DNA from: Candidatus Alistipes stercoravium
GTDB taxonomy: Bacteria > Bacteroidota > Bacteroidia > Bacteroidales > Rikenellaceae
Assembly: GCA_019119615.1 (NCBI GenBank)
Contig: DWWQ01000004.1
Location: forward strand, 1 to 64,000
Direction of reading: 5' to 3'
DNA length: 64,000 bases
This document shows, piece by piece, positions 1-9,637 of the stretch (the stretch's first letter is position 1; every line of letters starts with the position of its first letter). The notes beneath the pieces were generated by a model. The model searched no databases and had not been told where the DNA came from. It saw nothing but the letters and a program-made list of their open reading frames with translations. The position numbers were made by a program, and so were the translations under genes.

Positions 1-751
1 GATACTTCGCTCCGGCGATCAACGCACCCATGTCGAGCGAGTAGATGACCTTCGACTTCAGGTTCTCCGGAACGTCGCCGTCGATGATCCGCCGCGCGAT
101 GCCCTCGGCGATGGCCGTCTTGCCCACTCCGGCCTCACCGACCAGAATCGGGTTGTTCTTCGTACGCCGCGAAAGGATCTGCAGCACCCGGCGGATCTCC
201 TCGTCGCGGCCGATCACCGGGTCAAGTTTGCCCGACCGTGCCTGCTCGTTGAGGTTGATGGCATACTTGCCCAGCGCGTCGAACTCCTGCGAGGAGGTCT
301 GCGAATCGACCGTCGCCCCCTTGCGGAAGGTGCGGATCGCCTCGATGAGCTCCTTTTCGGTGGCTCCGGCCCGCTTGAGCAGATCGGCGGCCTGTCCGCG
401 CTCGGCCAGAAGACCCAGCAGCAGGTGCTCGACCGAAGCGTACTTGTCGCCGAAGGTCTTGGTGAAATCGACCGCACGCTGGATCACACGCGATGCGTCC
501 TGCGAAAAATACTGCTCACCGGCCCCTTCGACACGCGGCAGCGTACCCACGGCCCGGTTCACCTCTTCGCGCAAACCGCGCACATTCACGCCGACACGCC
601 CCAAAAGGAACGTTCCGAGCGAGTCGTCCTCGCGGATGAGGACGCTCAACAGATGGAGCGGATCGACAGCCTGCTGTCCGCGCTCCTGCGCCAGGGTGAG
701 CGCGGCCTGCAGCGCCTCCTGTGCCTTGATGGTTAATGTGTTGATGTTCAT
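1..751 (-). CDS. clpB: ATP-dependent chaperone ClpB, N-terminal part (runs off window edge)
   Basis: Minus-strand translation [35 protein letters not shown]...[40 protein letters not shown]: Clp N domain and Walker A. Confidence 0.93.
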   Translation of the reverse strand, partial: MNINTLTIKAQEALQAALTLAQERGQQAVDPLHLLSVLIREDDSLGTFLLGRVGVNVRGLREEVNRAVGTLPRVEGAGEQYFSQDASRVIQRAVDFTKTFGDKYASVEHLLLGLLAERGQAADLLKRAGATEKELIEAIRTFRKGATVDSQTSSQEFDALGKYAINLNEQARSGKLDPVIGRDEEIRRVLQILSRRTKNNPILVGEAGVGKTAIAEGIARRIIDGDVPENLKSKVIYSLDMGALIAGAKY

Positions 752-954
752 ATCCGTTTGTTTTTACTTGTTTTCGTTTCGGTTTTCGAACATCTTCTCC
801 GCAAAACGCCTGCCACATCCGGCAGCGGGACATTTCGGCACTTTTTATCGCAAAAATGTCATTAATTGACAGTCCCGCGCTGACACGCCCCGTCATTTCG
901 GCAGAAAAAAGGGAGGCCGAAGCCTCCCCGAAGAACACGATCGGCACGCGGCGG

Positions 955-1374
955 TCAGTTGCCGCGGTAGGTCGCATATCCGTTTGCCGACATGGTGATC
1001 GGGATGTGGTAATGGCCGCGCTCCTCGATGCGGAAGACCACCTCGACCCAGGGATAGATCGACCGCTCGCCGAGGGCCTCGAAATAGGGCGCCGTCTCGA
1101 AACGGAGCCGATAGACCCCGTCGTTGGGCTGCCCGCCGAGGGGCAGCAGGTCGGCTATGCGGCCGTTGCGGTCGGTGCGCCGCTCGGCAACCGGCTGCCA
1201 TGAGCCATCCTCCGCAAGCCGCGAAAGCGTTACGCGGACATCCGCAGCCGGCACTCCGCGCGACGTATCGAGCATGTGCGTACTCAACTGACAGGAGGGT
1301 TCCTGTGCCGGCGCCGTGCCGGCGAAACCGAGGGCAAGGAGCAGCAGGGCTCCCGCCAGAATCCATCTTCTCAT
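955..1374 (-). CDS. Exported 5-hydroxyisourate hydrolase / transthyretin-like protein
   Basis: Signal peptide followed by LSTHMLDTSRGVPA...DRNGRI...HYHIPITMSANGYATYRGN; transthyretin-like motifs. Confidence 0.88.
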   Translation of the reverse strand: MRRWILAGALLLLALGFAGTAPAQEPSCQLSTHMLDTSRGVPAADVRVTLSRLAEDGSWQPVAERRTDRNGRIADLLPLGGQPNDGVYRLRFETAPYFEALGERSIYPWVEVVFRIEERGHYHIPITMSANGYATYRGN

Positions 1375-1566
1375 AACTGTACGTTTTACGGGTTACACAT
1401 ATCCGAATACCCCGCCTGCGCCCCTCCGCCGGAAATCCATCCTCCACATCGCCCTGCAGGAACGGACCTCGGGCGCGGGCGCCCGGGGAATCCGTATCAC
1501 ACACTCCCCCGAAAGGAGTTTCGACAAATATAGGCCGCACGTCCGGAATATGCAAAAATATTTTCC

Positions 1567-1574
1567 TATCTTTG
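1567..1574 (+). promoter_or_regulatory. Bacteroidota -7 box (TATCTTTG) of dnaX
   Basis: TAnnTTTG consensus, 7 nt before the dnaX ATG. Confidence 0.5.
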
Positions 1575-1581
1575 CGTCATC

Positions 1582-3498
1582 ATGAGTGATTTCATCGTCA
1601 GCGCACGCAAATACCGCCCTGCGACGTTCCGCTCGGTCGTCGGACAGAAGCACATCACCTCGACGCTTCAGAACGCCATCGAGCGCGGCCAGCTGGCCCA
1701 TGCCTACCTCTTCTGCGGACCCCGCGGCGTGGGCAAGACCACCTGCGCCCGCATCTTCGCCAAGGCGATCAACTGCCTCGCGCCCCACGGCGCCGAGGCC
1801 TGCAACGAATGCGAATCGTGCCGCTCGTTCAACGAGGGTCGCTCCCTGAACATCCACGAACTCGACGCCGCGTCGAACAACTCCGTGGAGGACATCCGCA
1901 CGCTCATCGAGCAGGTGCGGATCATTCCCCAGGTGGGACGCTACTCGGTCTTCATCATCGACGAGGTGCACATGCTCTCGGCGGCGGCCTTCAACGCCTT
2001 CCTGAAGACCCTCGAGGAGCCGCCCGCCCACGCGATCTTCATCCTCGCAACCACCGAAAAACACAAGATCCTCCCGACGATCCTCTCGCGCTGCCAGATC
2101 TACGACTTCAACCGCATCCGCGTCGAGGACGCCGTCGATTACCTCAAGTACATCGCCTCCGAGGAGGGCATCACCGCCGACGAGGAGTCGCTGAACCTCA
2201 TCGCGCAGAAGGCCGACGGCGGCATGCTCGACGCCCTGTCGATGTTCGACAAGGCCGTCTCGTTCTGCGGCACGACGCTCGACTACCGCAACGTCGCCCG
2301 CACGCTCAACGTTCTGGATTACGACACCTATTTCCGGATGACCGACCTGCTGTGGGCCGGTAACTACATCGAGGCGCTCGTCGCCTTCGACGAGGTGCTC
2401 TCCAACGGCTTCTCGGGCCAGACCTTCATGGCGGGCCTCAACCGCCACATGCGCGACCTGCTCATGGCCAAGCGCCCCGAGACGCTGCGGCTCATCGAGA
2501 TGACCGGTACGCTGCTGGAGCGATACCGGACGCAGGCGGGCGCCTGCAGTGTCGAGTTTCTGTTCGGGGCGATCGCCCTGCTGACGGAACTCGACGGAAA
2601 GATACGACAATCGTCCAACCAACGATTGCTCGTCGAGCTGGGACTGATGAAAATCGCCGGTCTCGGCCAAAAAAAAAATAATCCCCTGACATCTTCCGAC
2701 GCCGGCGCGCTTCCCGATCTGGATGCTCCCCGCGTCTCCGCAGCGACCACTGAACGTATTGCTCCGGGAAACGGCGGAAGCGTTACGGCGCCATCCGCGA
2801 CGGCTCCGGCAGCCCCGGTCCCGGCTGCGGCGGCAACTCCGGCTGCACCGGCAACTTCAGTTGCGCCGGTCCCGGCAACAACGGCGGCAGCCGCCGCCCC
2901 GGCAGCCGGGGATTCCGAAGCGCAGCCGGCCGGAAACCCTGACAGCCCCCGTGCCGAGGCCGAACCGGGAAAGCCCGCTGCGGAAAAACCGGCAACGCCC
3001 TCCGGCCCGGCGCCGCAACGGACGACGGCCCGGCGGCCGCTGATCTCCGGCGCCTCGCTTTCGGAGCTGCTCGCCTCGGCAACCGCCCCGGCAGCCGTCG
3101 CCGAAGAGCCGGAGAAACAGGAGCAGACCGCGATGGAGATCGACCCCGAGTGCGCAGCTAAGCTGGAGGAGTGCCGGGAGCAGATCCTCGAACTGATCCG
3201 CTCGCGACGCCCGCGTTTCGTGGCAGTTTTCGAGCAGATGACCTTCCGCGACCAGACGATCGAGGTACGGGTACCGACGCAGGACCTGCATGACGAGATC
3301 CTGCGCAGCCGCACCGCGATGCTCCTGCGGATCGCCGAGATGGCGGGGATTACCGGACGCATCGAGCTGGAGGTTACCGTCGATGAGCAGATCCGGGCCA
3401 AACGCCCGATCCGGCTTGAGGACCGGGTGAAATACCTGACGGAGAAGAACCCGCAGATTGCGGAGCTCCGGCGGGCGCTGGACCTCGAGGTGGAGTGA
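1582..3498 (+). CDS. dnaX: DNA polymerase III subunit gamma/tau
   Basis: FRSVVGQKHITSTLQNAI...FCGPRGVGKTTCARIFAKAINC...VFIIDEVHMLS; Ala/Pro-rich linker and C-terminal tau domain. Confidence 0.97.
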   Translation: MSDFIVSARKYRPATFRSVVGQKHITSTLQNAIERGQLAHAYLFCGPRGVGKTTCARIFAKAINCLAPHGAEACNECESCRSFNEGRSLNIHELDAASNNSVEDIRTLIEQVRIIPQVGRYSVFIIDEVHMLSAAAFNAFLKTLEEPPAHAIFILATTEKHKILPTILSRCQIYDFNRIRVEDAVDYLKYIASEEGITADEESLNLIAQKADGGMLDALSMFDKAVSFCGTTLDYRNVARTLNVLDYDTYFRMTDLLWAGNYIEALVAFDEVLSNGFSGQTFMAGLNRHMRDLLMAKRPETLRLIEMTGTLLERYRTQAGACSVEFLFGAIALLTELDGKIRQSSNQRLLVELGLMKIAGLGQKKNNPLTSSDAGALPDLDAPRVSAATTERIAPGNGGSVTAPSATAPAAPVPAAAATPAAPATSVAPVPATTAAAAAPAAGDSEAQPAGNPDSPRAEAEPGKPAAEKPATPSGPAPQRTTARRPLISGASLSELLASATAPAAVAEEPEKQEQTAMEIDPECAAKLEECREQILELIRSRRPRFVAVFEQMTFRDQTIEVRVPTQDLHDEILRSRTAMLLRIAEMAGITGRIELEVTVDEQIRAKRPIRLEDRVKYLTEKNPQIAELRRALDLEVE

Positions 3499-3543
3499 TC
3501 CTCCGCCCGGAAGACAAAACAGAAAACAAAAACAACAAGAAAT

Positions 3544-4836
3544 ATGAAAAACTTTATCGAAGAACTCGAATGGCGCGGGATGATCCACACGATCATGCCC
3601 GGCGCAAAGGAACAACTCGAAAAGGAGATGACGACGGCCTACCTGGGCATCGATCCCACGGCCGACTCGCTGCACATCGGCCACCTGGTGGGCGTAATGA
3701 TCCTCAAGCACTTCCAGATGTGCGGCCACCGTCCGCTGGCGCTCGTCGGAGGTGCCACGGGCATGATCGGCGACCCCTCGGGCAAGTCGCAGGAGCGCAA
3801 TCTGCTCGACGAGCAGACCCTCCGCCACAACCAGGAGGCGATCAAGGCCCAGCTGGCCAAGCTGCTCGACTTCGATTCCGACGCGCCGAATGCCGCCCGT
3901 CTGGTGAACAACTACGACTGGATGAAGGAGTTCACGTTCCTCGAATTTATCCGCGACATCGGCAAGTGCATCACGGTCAATTACATGATGGCGAAGGATT
4001 CGGTCAAGAAGCGCTTCAACGGCGAGGGCGACGGCATGTCGTTCACCGAGTTCACCTACCAGCTCGTGCAGGGTTACGACTTCCTGCACCTTTACGAGAC
4101 GATGAACTGCAAGATCCAGCTCGGAGGCGCCGACCAGTGGGGCAACATCACCACCGGCACCGAGCTCATCCGCCGCAAGCTGGGTCCCGAGGCCGAGGCG
4201 TTCGCCATCACCTGCCCGCTGATCACCAAGGCCGACGGCACGAAGTTCGGCAAAACCGAGAGCGGCAACGTCTGGCTCGACCCGCGCTACACCTCGCCCT
4301 ACAAGTTTTACCAGTTCTGGCTCAACGTCAGCGACGAGGACGCCAAGCGCTACATCAAGATCTTCACGCTGCTCGACCGCGAGACGATCGAGGCGCTGAT
4401 CGCCGAGCATGAGGCAGCCCCGCACCTGCGCGTGCTCCAGAAGCGGCTGGCGCAGGAGGTTACCACGATGATCCACTCGCGCGAGGAGTACGAGAAGGCC
4501 GTCGAGGCTTCGGCAATTCTCTTCGGAGGGGCCACCTCCGAGGCGCTGCACCGCCTCGACGAGCAGACGCTGCTGCAGGTCTTCGAGGGCGTGCCGCAGT
4601 ACCGCATCGCCCGCACGGAGCTCGGCATGCCCTTCGTGGAGCTCGCCGCCGAGAAGACGCAGGTATTCCCCTCGAAGGGTGAGTGCCGCAAGATGGTCCA
4701 GGGCGGCGGCGTGTCGCTCAACAAGGAGAAGGTTACCGACCCGATGCGTCCGGTTATCGGGGGGGACCTCATCGCCGGAAAGTACCTCCTCGTGCAGCGC
4801 GGCAAGAAGAACTACTACCTGGTCATCGCCGAATAG
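3544..4836 (+). CDS. tyrS: Tyrosyl-tRNA synthetase
   Basis: [20 protein letters not shown] (HIGH), [13 protein letters not shown] (KMSKS-type), C-terminal S4-like region. Confidence 0.97.
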   Translation: MKNFIEELEWRGMIHTIMPGAKEQLEKEMTTAYLGIDPTADSLHIGHLVGVMILKHFQMCGHRPLALVGGATGMIGDPSGKSQERNLLDEQTLRHNQEAIKAQLAKLLDFDSDAPNAARLVNNYDWMKEFTFLEFIRDIGKCITVNYMMAKDSVKKRFNGEGDGMSFTEFTYQLVQGYDFLHLYETMNCKIQLGGADQWGNITTGTELIRRKLGPEAEAFAITCPLITKADGTKFGKTESGNVWLDPRYTSPYKFYQFWLNVSDEDAKRYIKIFTLLDRETIEALIAEHEAAPHLRVLQKRLAQEVTTMIHSREEYEKAVEASAILFGGATSEALHRLDEQTLLQVFEGVPQYRIARTELGMPFVELAAEKTQVFPSKGECRKMVQGGGVSLNKEKVTDPMRPVIGGDLIAGKYLLVQRGKKNYYLVIAE

Positions 4837-4837
4837 G

Positions 4838-5191
4838 ATGGAGTACCGGATCATTCTCGAGCGTATGGAGTTCCGGGCGCTGCACGGCTGCTACGAACTC
4901 GAACGCAAGGTGGGCAACCGTTTCACGGTCGATCTGGAACTCACGGCCGAACTGGGCGACGTGGCTGCGGAAGACAGCGTGGAACTGGCGATCAACTACC
5001 TCACCGTGTATGAGATCGTCCGCGGACAGATGCGCATCACGCAGCGGACGATCGAACGTGTGGCCATGAACATCCTCGACGCGCTCCATGCCGCGTTCCC
5101 GCAGTTGCGGCACGCGAAATGCAAGGTATCCAAGCTGGCGCCCCCGTTGGGCGGCAAGCTCGACCGGGTCAGCGTCGTTCTCGAAAAATAG
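4838..5191 (+). CDS. folB: Dihydroneopterin aldolase
   Basis: MEYRIILERMEFRALHGCYELERKVGNRFTVDLEL...KLAPPLGGKLDRVSVVLEK. Confidence 0.9.
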   Translation: MEYRIILERMEFRALHGCYELERKVGNRFTVDLELTAELGDVAAEDSVELAINYLTVYEIVRGQMRITQRTIERVAMNILDALHAAFPQLRHAKCKVSKLAPPLGGKLDRVSVVLEK

Positions 5192-5264
5192 CGGAGCGGC
5201 AGGCAGGCTCCCGCAGCCTGTCTGCCGTCCTTTTATCGGTTTGCCGGGATAAAACGATCGAACC

Positions 5265-6620
5265 ATGAAACATACACACCCCCATCCCCGCGCCACGCTG
5301 GGCGGGAAGTTGAGCGCCGTGCTGGTGGCAGCCGGCAGTTCGGTAGGTCTGGGAAACATCTGGCGTTTCCCCTATGTCGCCGGAGACAACGGCGGCGGCG
5401 CCTTTCTGGTCATCTATATCCTCTGCGTCCTGCTGCTCGGGCTGCCCCTGATGCTCGCGGAGTTCACCGTGGGCCGCGCCTCGCACCGCAACGCCGTGGG
5501 CGCCTTCCGCGCCCTCGACCCGAAATGGGGCCTTTTGGGATACATCGGGGTGCTGTCGGCCTTCCTCATCCTGGGTTTCTACCTCGTGGTCTCGGGCTGG
5601 ACGGCCGAATACATGGTCCACTCGCTGACGGGCGACCTGGCCCACTACTCCACGGCCGCGGAATACGAGCAGATCTTCACGAACTTCATCGCCAACCCCT
5701 GGCGACCGCTGCTCTACACGGTAATTTTCGCCCTGGCAACGCATTTCATCATCGCCCTGGGCGTACAGAAGGGCATCGAACGCTCGGCCAAGGTGCTCAT
5801 GCCGCTGCTCTTCGTCGTACTCATCCTCCTCTCGATCCACTCGCTGCTCATGCCCGGCAGCGGCGAGGGACTGCGCTTCTTCTTCCAGCCCGACTTCTCG
5901 AAAGTTACCCCTTCGACCCTGCTCGTAGCCATGGGACAGGCCTTCTTCTCGCTTTCGATCGGCATCGGCACGATGATTACCTACGCCTCCTACTTCAAGC
6001 CGGAGACCAACCTGCGGCATACGGCCCTGAACGTTACGATCCTCGACACGCTCGTGGCCGTACTGGCCGGCGTGGTGATCTTCCCGGCGGTTTTCAGCGT
6101 CGGCATCGAGCCCTCGTCGGGGCCCTCGCTGGTTTTCATCACCCTGCCGAGCATCTTCAACGGCATGCCGTTGAGCATGGTATGGTCCACGATCTTCTTC
6201 CTGCTGCTGGTCGTGGCGGCCCTCACCTCGACGATCTCGCTCCACGAGGTCATCACGGTCTACCTGCATGAGGAGTGGCACATGAGCCGCCGCGCCGCCG
6301 CCTGGGCCACGACCCTCTCGACCATCGTCCTGGGCGCCGCCGCCTCGCTTTCGATGGGCGTATGGAGCGGCTGGTCGATCTGCGGCATGAACCTCTTCGA
6401 CTCGCTCGACTTCGTAACGGCCAACATCATGCTGCCCGTCGGGGCGCTGCTCACCTGCCTGTTTGTCGGCTGGCGGCTCGACCGGGAAGTGCTCCACGCC
6501 CAGATGACCAACAACGGGACGCTCCCCTTCCGGATCTACCGGGTCTTCATCCTGCTGCTCCGCTACTTCTGTCCGGCCGTGCTGCTGCTCGTATTCCTCG
6601 ACAATCTGGGGGTCTTCTGA
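5265..6620 (+). CDS. Sodium-dependent (NSS/SNF family) transporter
   Basis: SSVGLGNIWRFPYVAGDNGGGAFLVIYI signature, about 11-12 hydrophobic segments. Confidence 0.92.
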   Translation: MKHTHPHPRATLGGKLSAVLVAAGSSVGLGNIWRFPYVAGDNGGGAFLVIYILCVLLLGLPLMLAEFTVGRASHRNAVGAFRALDPKWGLLGYIGVLSAFLILGFYLVVSGWTAEYMVHSLTGDLAHYSTAAEYEQIFTNFIANPWRPLLYTVIFALATHFIIALGVQKGIERSAKVLMPLLFVVLILLSIHSLLMPGSGEGLRFFFQPDFSKVTPSTLLVAMGQAFFSLSIGIGTMITYASYFKPETNLRHTALNVTILDTLVAVLAGVVIFPAVFSVGIEPSSGPSLVFITLPSIFNGMPLSMVWSTIFFLLLVVAALTSTISLHEVITVYLHEEWHMSRRAAAWATTLSTIVLGAAASLSMGVWSGWSICGMNLFDSLDFVTANIMLPVGALLTCLFVGWRLDREVLHAQMTNNGTLPFRIYRVFILLLRYFCPAVLLLVFLDNLGVF

Positions 6621-6673
6621 TCCGGGTTTTCGGGCGGCCGGAGCCCGTCTCTTCGATCTTCACGGCACGGCAC

Positions 6674-6710
6674 AAAAAAAGTACGGCTCCGTATGGAGTC
6701 GTACTTTTTT
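6674..6710. terminator. Bidirectional Rho-independent terminator between convergent genes
   Basis: AAAAAAAGTACGgCTCC-GTAT-GGAGtCGTACTTTTTT. Confidence 0.8.
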
Positions 6711-6781
6711 ATGCGACGGCCGACCATGCTGTCTGCATGCGGAGCGTCTGTGTCATACTGCCACCCGGGATCTTCTGCCCC

Positions 6782-6825
6782 TCTCCTGTCCTTCTCCTGT
6801 CCTTCTTCTGTCCTTCTCCTGCCCC
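6782..6825. repeat. Four copies of an 11-bp tandem repeat (TCTCCTGTCCT)
   Basis: TCTCCTGTCCT TCTCCTGTCCT TCTTCTGTCCT TCTCCTGCCCC. Confidence 0.9.
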
Positions 6826-6843
6826 TTTCTGCGGCCCCCCGGA

Positions 6844-7374
6844 TCAGTTGATGTTCCGGCGGTCGGGTTCGTGGTCGGGAGAGGCGGCCTCCATGTCGAT
6901 CTGCAGCTTGACCATGTTGATCGCGGCAGCGGCGGCCTCATCGCCCTTGTTGCCGAGGCGGCCTCCGCAACGGTCCAATGCCTGCTGCATGTCGTTTACG
7001 GTCAGGATACCGAACGCTATGGGCATGTTCCACTGGATCTGCAGCTGCGTGATGCCCTGCGTAACCCCCTGGCAGATGAAGTCGAAATGGCGCGTATCGC
7101 CCTGGATGACGCATCCGAGTGCGATCACGGCATCCACATCGGTATATTCGGCGAAGAACTGGGCGCCGAGCGCCAGCTCGAAGGTTCCGGGAACATACTT
7201 GATCTGGATGTTCATGTCGGGACACCCCGCGGCACGCAGGGTCCGCACGGCACCCTCCAGCAACGCCTCCGTAACCTCGCGGTTCCACTCGGCCACCACG
7301 ATGCCGAAGCGCATGTCGGCAGCCGAAGGAAGCGGTCCGTCGAAGTGGGAAAGATTGTGATTCCGCGTCGCCAT
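6844..7374 (-). CDS. ribH: 6,7-dimethyl-8-ribityllumazine synthase
   Basis: FGIVVAEWNREVTEALLEGA...VPGTFELALGAQ...VIALGCVIQGDTRHFDFIC. Confidence 0.95.
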   Translation of the reverse strand: MATRNHNLSHFDGPLPSAADMRFGIVVAEWNREVTEALLEGAVRTLRAAGCPDMNIQIKYVPGTFELALGAQFFAEYTDVDAVIALGCVIQGDTRHFDFICQGVTQGITQLQIQWNMPIAFGILTVNDMQQALDRCGGRLGNKGDEAAAAAINMVKLQIDMEAASPDHEPDRRNIN

Positions 7375-7387
7375 ATCCGTGTCCGGT

Positions 7388-8077
7388 TTACTTGTTGTTT
7401 ACGCCGCCGAGCAGTTTCTCGGCCTCACGGGCCTCGACAGATGCGGGATAGCTGTTGATAATCCGTTCGTAGAGGGCAGCGGCAGCAGCGTTGTTGCCCT
7501 GGGCCTGCTCGGCGAGACCCGCCTTGCGCAGGTACATCGGAGCCGTCCAGTTGTTGTCGGCAGCCTCCACGGCCTTCTTGTAGAAGGAGACGGCCTGTGC
7601 ATAGTTCTGCTGCTCGACGGCCACATCGCCCTGCAGTCCGTAGTTCTGGGCATTGACGATGGCTCCGGGAAGGCCCTTCACCGGCTTGTACTTGGCCAGA
7701 TAGGCGGCGGCATTGGCCAGATCGCCCGTACGCAGGTAGCAGATGCCGGCATAGTGCTTGGCCAGGTTACCCGACGGGGTCGAACCGTATTGCTCGATCA
7801 CATCGAGGAAACCGGCGCCGTTGGCATCGCCCTCGAGAGCCAGCGTAAAGTCGGGCGTCTCCGCCTCGAAGCGCGCCTGTGCCTCGGCGATCATCTCGGC
7901 AGCCTTCTCGGCGCGCGGAGCCACGATCAGGGACCGGTAACCGAACACGAGTGCTGCGAGAATCAGCAACCCGAGAAAAATGTAGATGAATTTACGACCG
8001 TTCTGCTCGAAGAAAGCTTCCGTCCGGTTCATCGCTTGGCCGAGACCTACCGTTTCGGCAACGTTCTGCTTCGTCAT
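7388..8077 (-). CDS. Membrane-anchored tetratricopeptide repeat protein
   Basis: Single TM segment (FIYIFLGLLILAALVFGYRSL) then TPR-type helices. Confidence 0.75.
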   Translation of the reverse strand: MTKQNVAETVGLGQAMNRTEAFFEQNGRKFIYIFLGLLILAALVFGYRSLIVAPRAEKAAEMIAEAQARFEAETPDFTLALEGDANGAGFLDVIEQYGSTPSGNLAKHYAGICYLRTGDLANAAAYLAKYKPVKGLPGAIVNAQNYGLQGDVAVEQQNYAQAVSFYKKAVEAADNNWTAPMYLRKAGLAEQAQGNNAAAAALYERIINSYPASVEAREAEKLLGGVNNK

Positions 8078-8182
8078 ATTGTTTCGATGTTTTTAGTTTA
8101 TATTTCCACACAATAGGCAGCAAAGATACAAAACTATTCACAATGTACAATGTCGTGTCCGGATTTTTTGTAATTTTGTCCT

Positions 8183-9271
8183 ATGTTTCTGAAGAAAATC
8201 ACGCTGCTGAATTTCAAGAACGTCGCCCGCGAGGAGCTCACGTTCTGTCCGGGCATCAACGGGCTGGTCGGCGACAACGGCGCCGGAAAGACCAACATCG
8301 TCGATGCGGTCTACTACCTGTCGATGTGCAAGTCGTCGCTGCAGATGACCGACGGACAGAGCATCCGCCACGATGCCGATTTCTTCCTCATCGAGGGGGC
8401 CTACACCTCCGACGAGGGGAAGAACGAGCAGGTCGTCTGCACCTTCTCGCGCAAGGGCGGGAAGGTCCTCAAGCGCAACGGCAAGGAGTACGACCGTCTT
8501 TCGGACCATGTCGGGCTGATCCCCGCAGTCATTGTCTCCCCGGCCGACAGCGCGCTGATCTCCGACGCCGCGGACGAGCGGCGCCGCTACCTCAACGCCT
8601 TCATCTCACAACTCGACCACGCTTATCTGGCCTCCGTCGTGCGCTACAACGCCGTGCTGGCCGAACGCAACCGTCTGCTGAAGAGCCACCCCGACGAGGA
8701 GATGCTCGGGATCTACGACCGGCAACTCGTCCGCCACGGCGAGGAGATCCACGCCCGGCGGCAGCAGGCCGTCGAGGAGCTGCGCCCCGTTGTAGCGGAA
8801 TACTACCGGCAGCTCTCCGACGACCGCGAGCAGGTCGAGCTGCTCTACCGCTCGGAACTCAACGACCGGCCGTTCGAGGAGGTGCTGCGCGCCGCGCGGA
8901 CGAAGGATCTGGTGAACGAATTCACCACCTCGGGCATCCACCGCGACGACCTGGTGCTGCGCATCGGCGGCTACCCCTTGCGCAAATACGGCTCGCAGGG
9001 GCAGCAGAAATCCTTTCTCATCGCCCTCAAGCTCGCGCAGTACGCCATCGTCGCCCGCAACAAGCACGAACGGCCGCTGCTGCTGCTCGACGACCTGTTC
9101 GACAAGCTCGACGCGAGCCGTGTCGAGCGGCTCATCCGCCTGGTGGCGAACGACGACTTCGGGCAGATCCTCATCACGGACTGCAACCCCACGCGTCTGC
9201 AAACGATTCTCGACAAAACGGGCGGCGAATACCGCCTCTACACCATCGAAAACGGAGAGGTACTGCGATGA
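8183..9271 (+). CDS. recF: DNA replication and repair protein RecF
   Basis: FLKKITLLNFKNVAREEL...LVGDNGAGKTNIVDAVYYLS...YGSQGQQKSFLIALKLAQ...PLLLLDDLFDKLD. Confidence 0.96.
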   Translation: MFLKKITLLNFKNVAREELTFCPGINGLVGDNGAGKTNIVDAVYYLSMCKSSLQMTDGQSIRHDADFFLIEGAYTSDEGKNEQVVCTFSRKGGKVLKRNGKEYDRLSDHVGLIPAVIVSPADSALISDAADERRRYLNAFISQLDHAYLASVVRYNAVLAERNRLLKSHPDEEMLGIYDRQLVRHGEEIHARRQQAVEELRPVVAEYYRQLSDDREQVELLYRSELNDRPFEEVLRAARTKDLVNEFTTSGIHRDDLVLRIGGYPLRKYGSQGQQKSFLIALKLAQYAIVARNKHERPLLLLDDLFDKLDASRVERLIRLVANDDFGQILITDCNPTRLQTILDKTGGEYRLYTIENGEVLR

Positions 9272-9558
9272 GACGCACGAAAACCATGCTTATGGGCGAA
9301 CTGCTCGACGAGTTCTTCAAACGCCCCTACGTCGCCGCAAAGGTGGCCGAAGGGCGCCTGCCCGAGACGTGGCGGGCGGTCGTCGGCGACCGTGCCGCGG
9401 ACGAGACCACGGAGCTGCGTCTCGAGCGCCACATCCTCCAGGTCCGCATCCGCTCGAGCGTCCTGCGCTCGGAGCTCTTCTGCCGGCGCGACGCCCTCTG
9501 CGAGGAGATCAACCGCCGCTCGGGCCTTCAGTTGGTCCGTGCCGTAATCATCCGCTGA
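9268..9558 (+). CDS. DUF721 (DciA-like) protein
   Basis: MRRTKTMLMGELLDEFFKRPYVAAKVAEGRLPETWRAVVGDRAADETTELRLERHILQVRIRSSVLRSEL; ATGA overlap with recF. Confidence 0.8.
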   Translation: MRRTKTMLMGELLDEFFKRPYVAAKVAEGRLPETWRAVVGDRAADETTELRLERHILQVRIRSSVLRSELFCRRDALCEEINRRSGLQLVRAVIIR

Positions 9559-9581
9559 AACACTCCGCCCCCGAAATACGG

Positions 9582-9616
9582 AAACCCCGGATACGGTTGT
9601 CGCATCCGGGGTTTTT
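9582..9616. terminator. Rho-independent terminator
   Basis: AAACCCCGGAT-acggttgtcgc-ATCCGGGGTTTTT. Confidence 0.85.
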
Positions 9617-9637
9617 CGGTCAAATCCGACGTACGGC

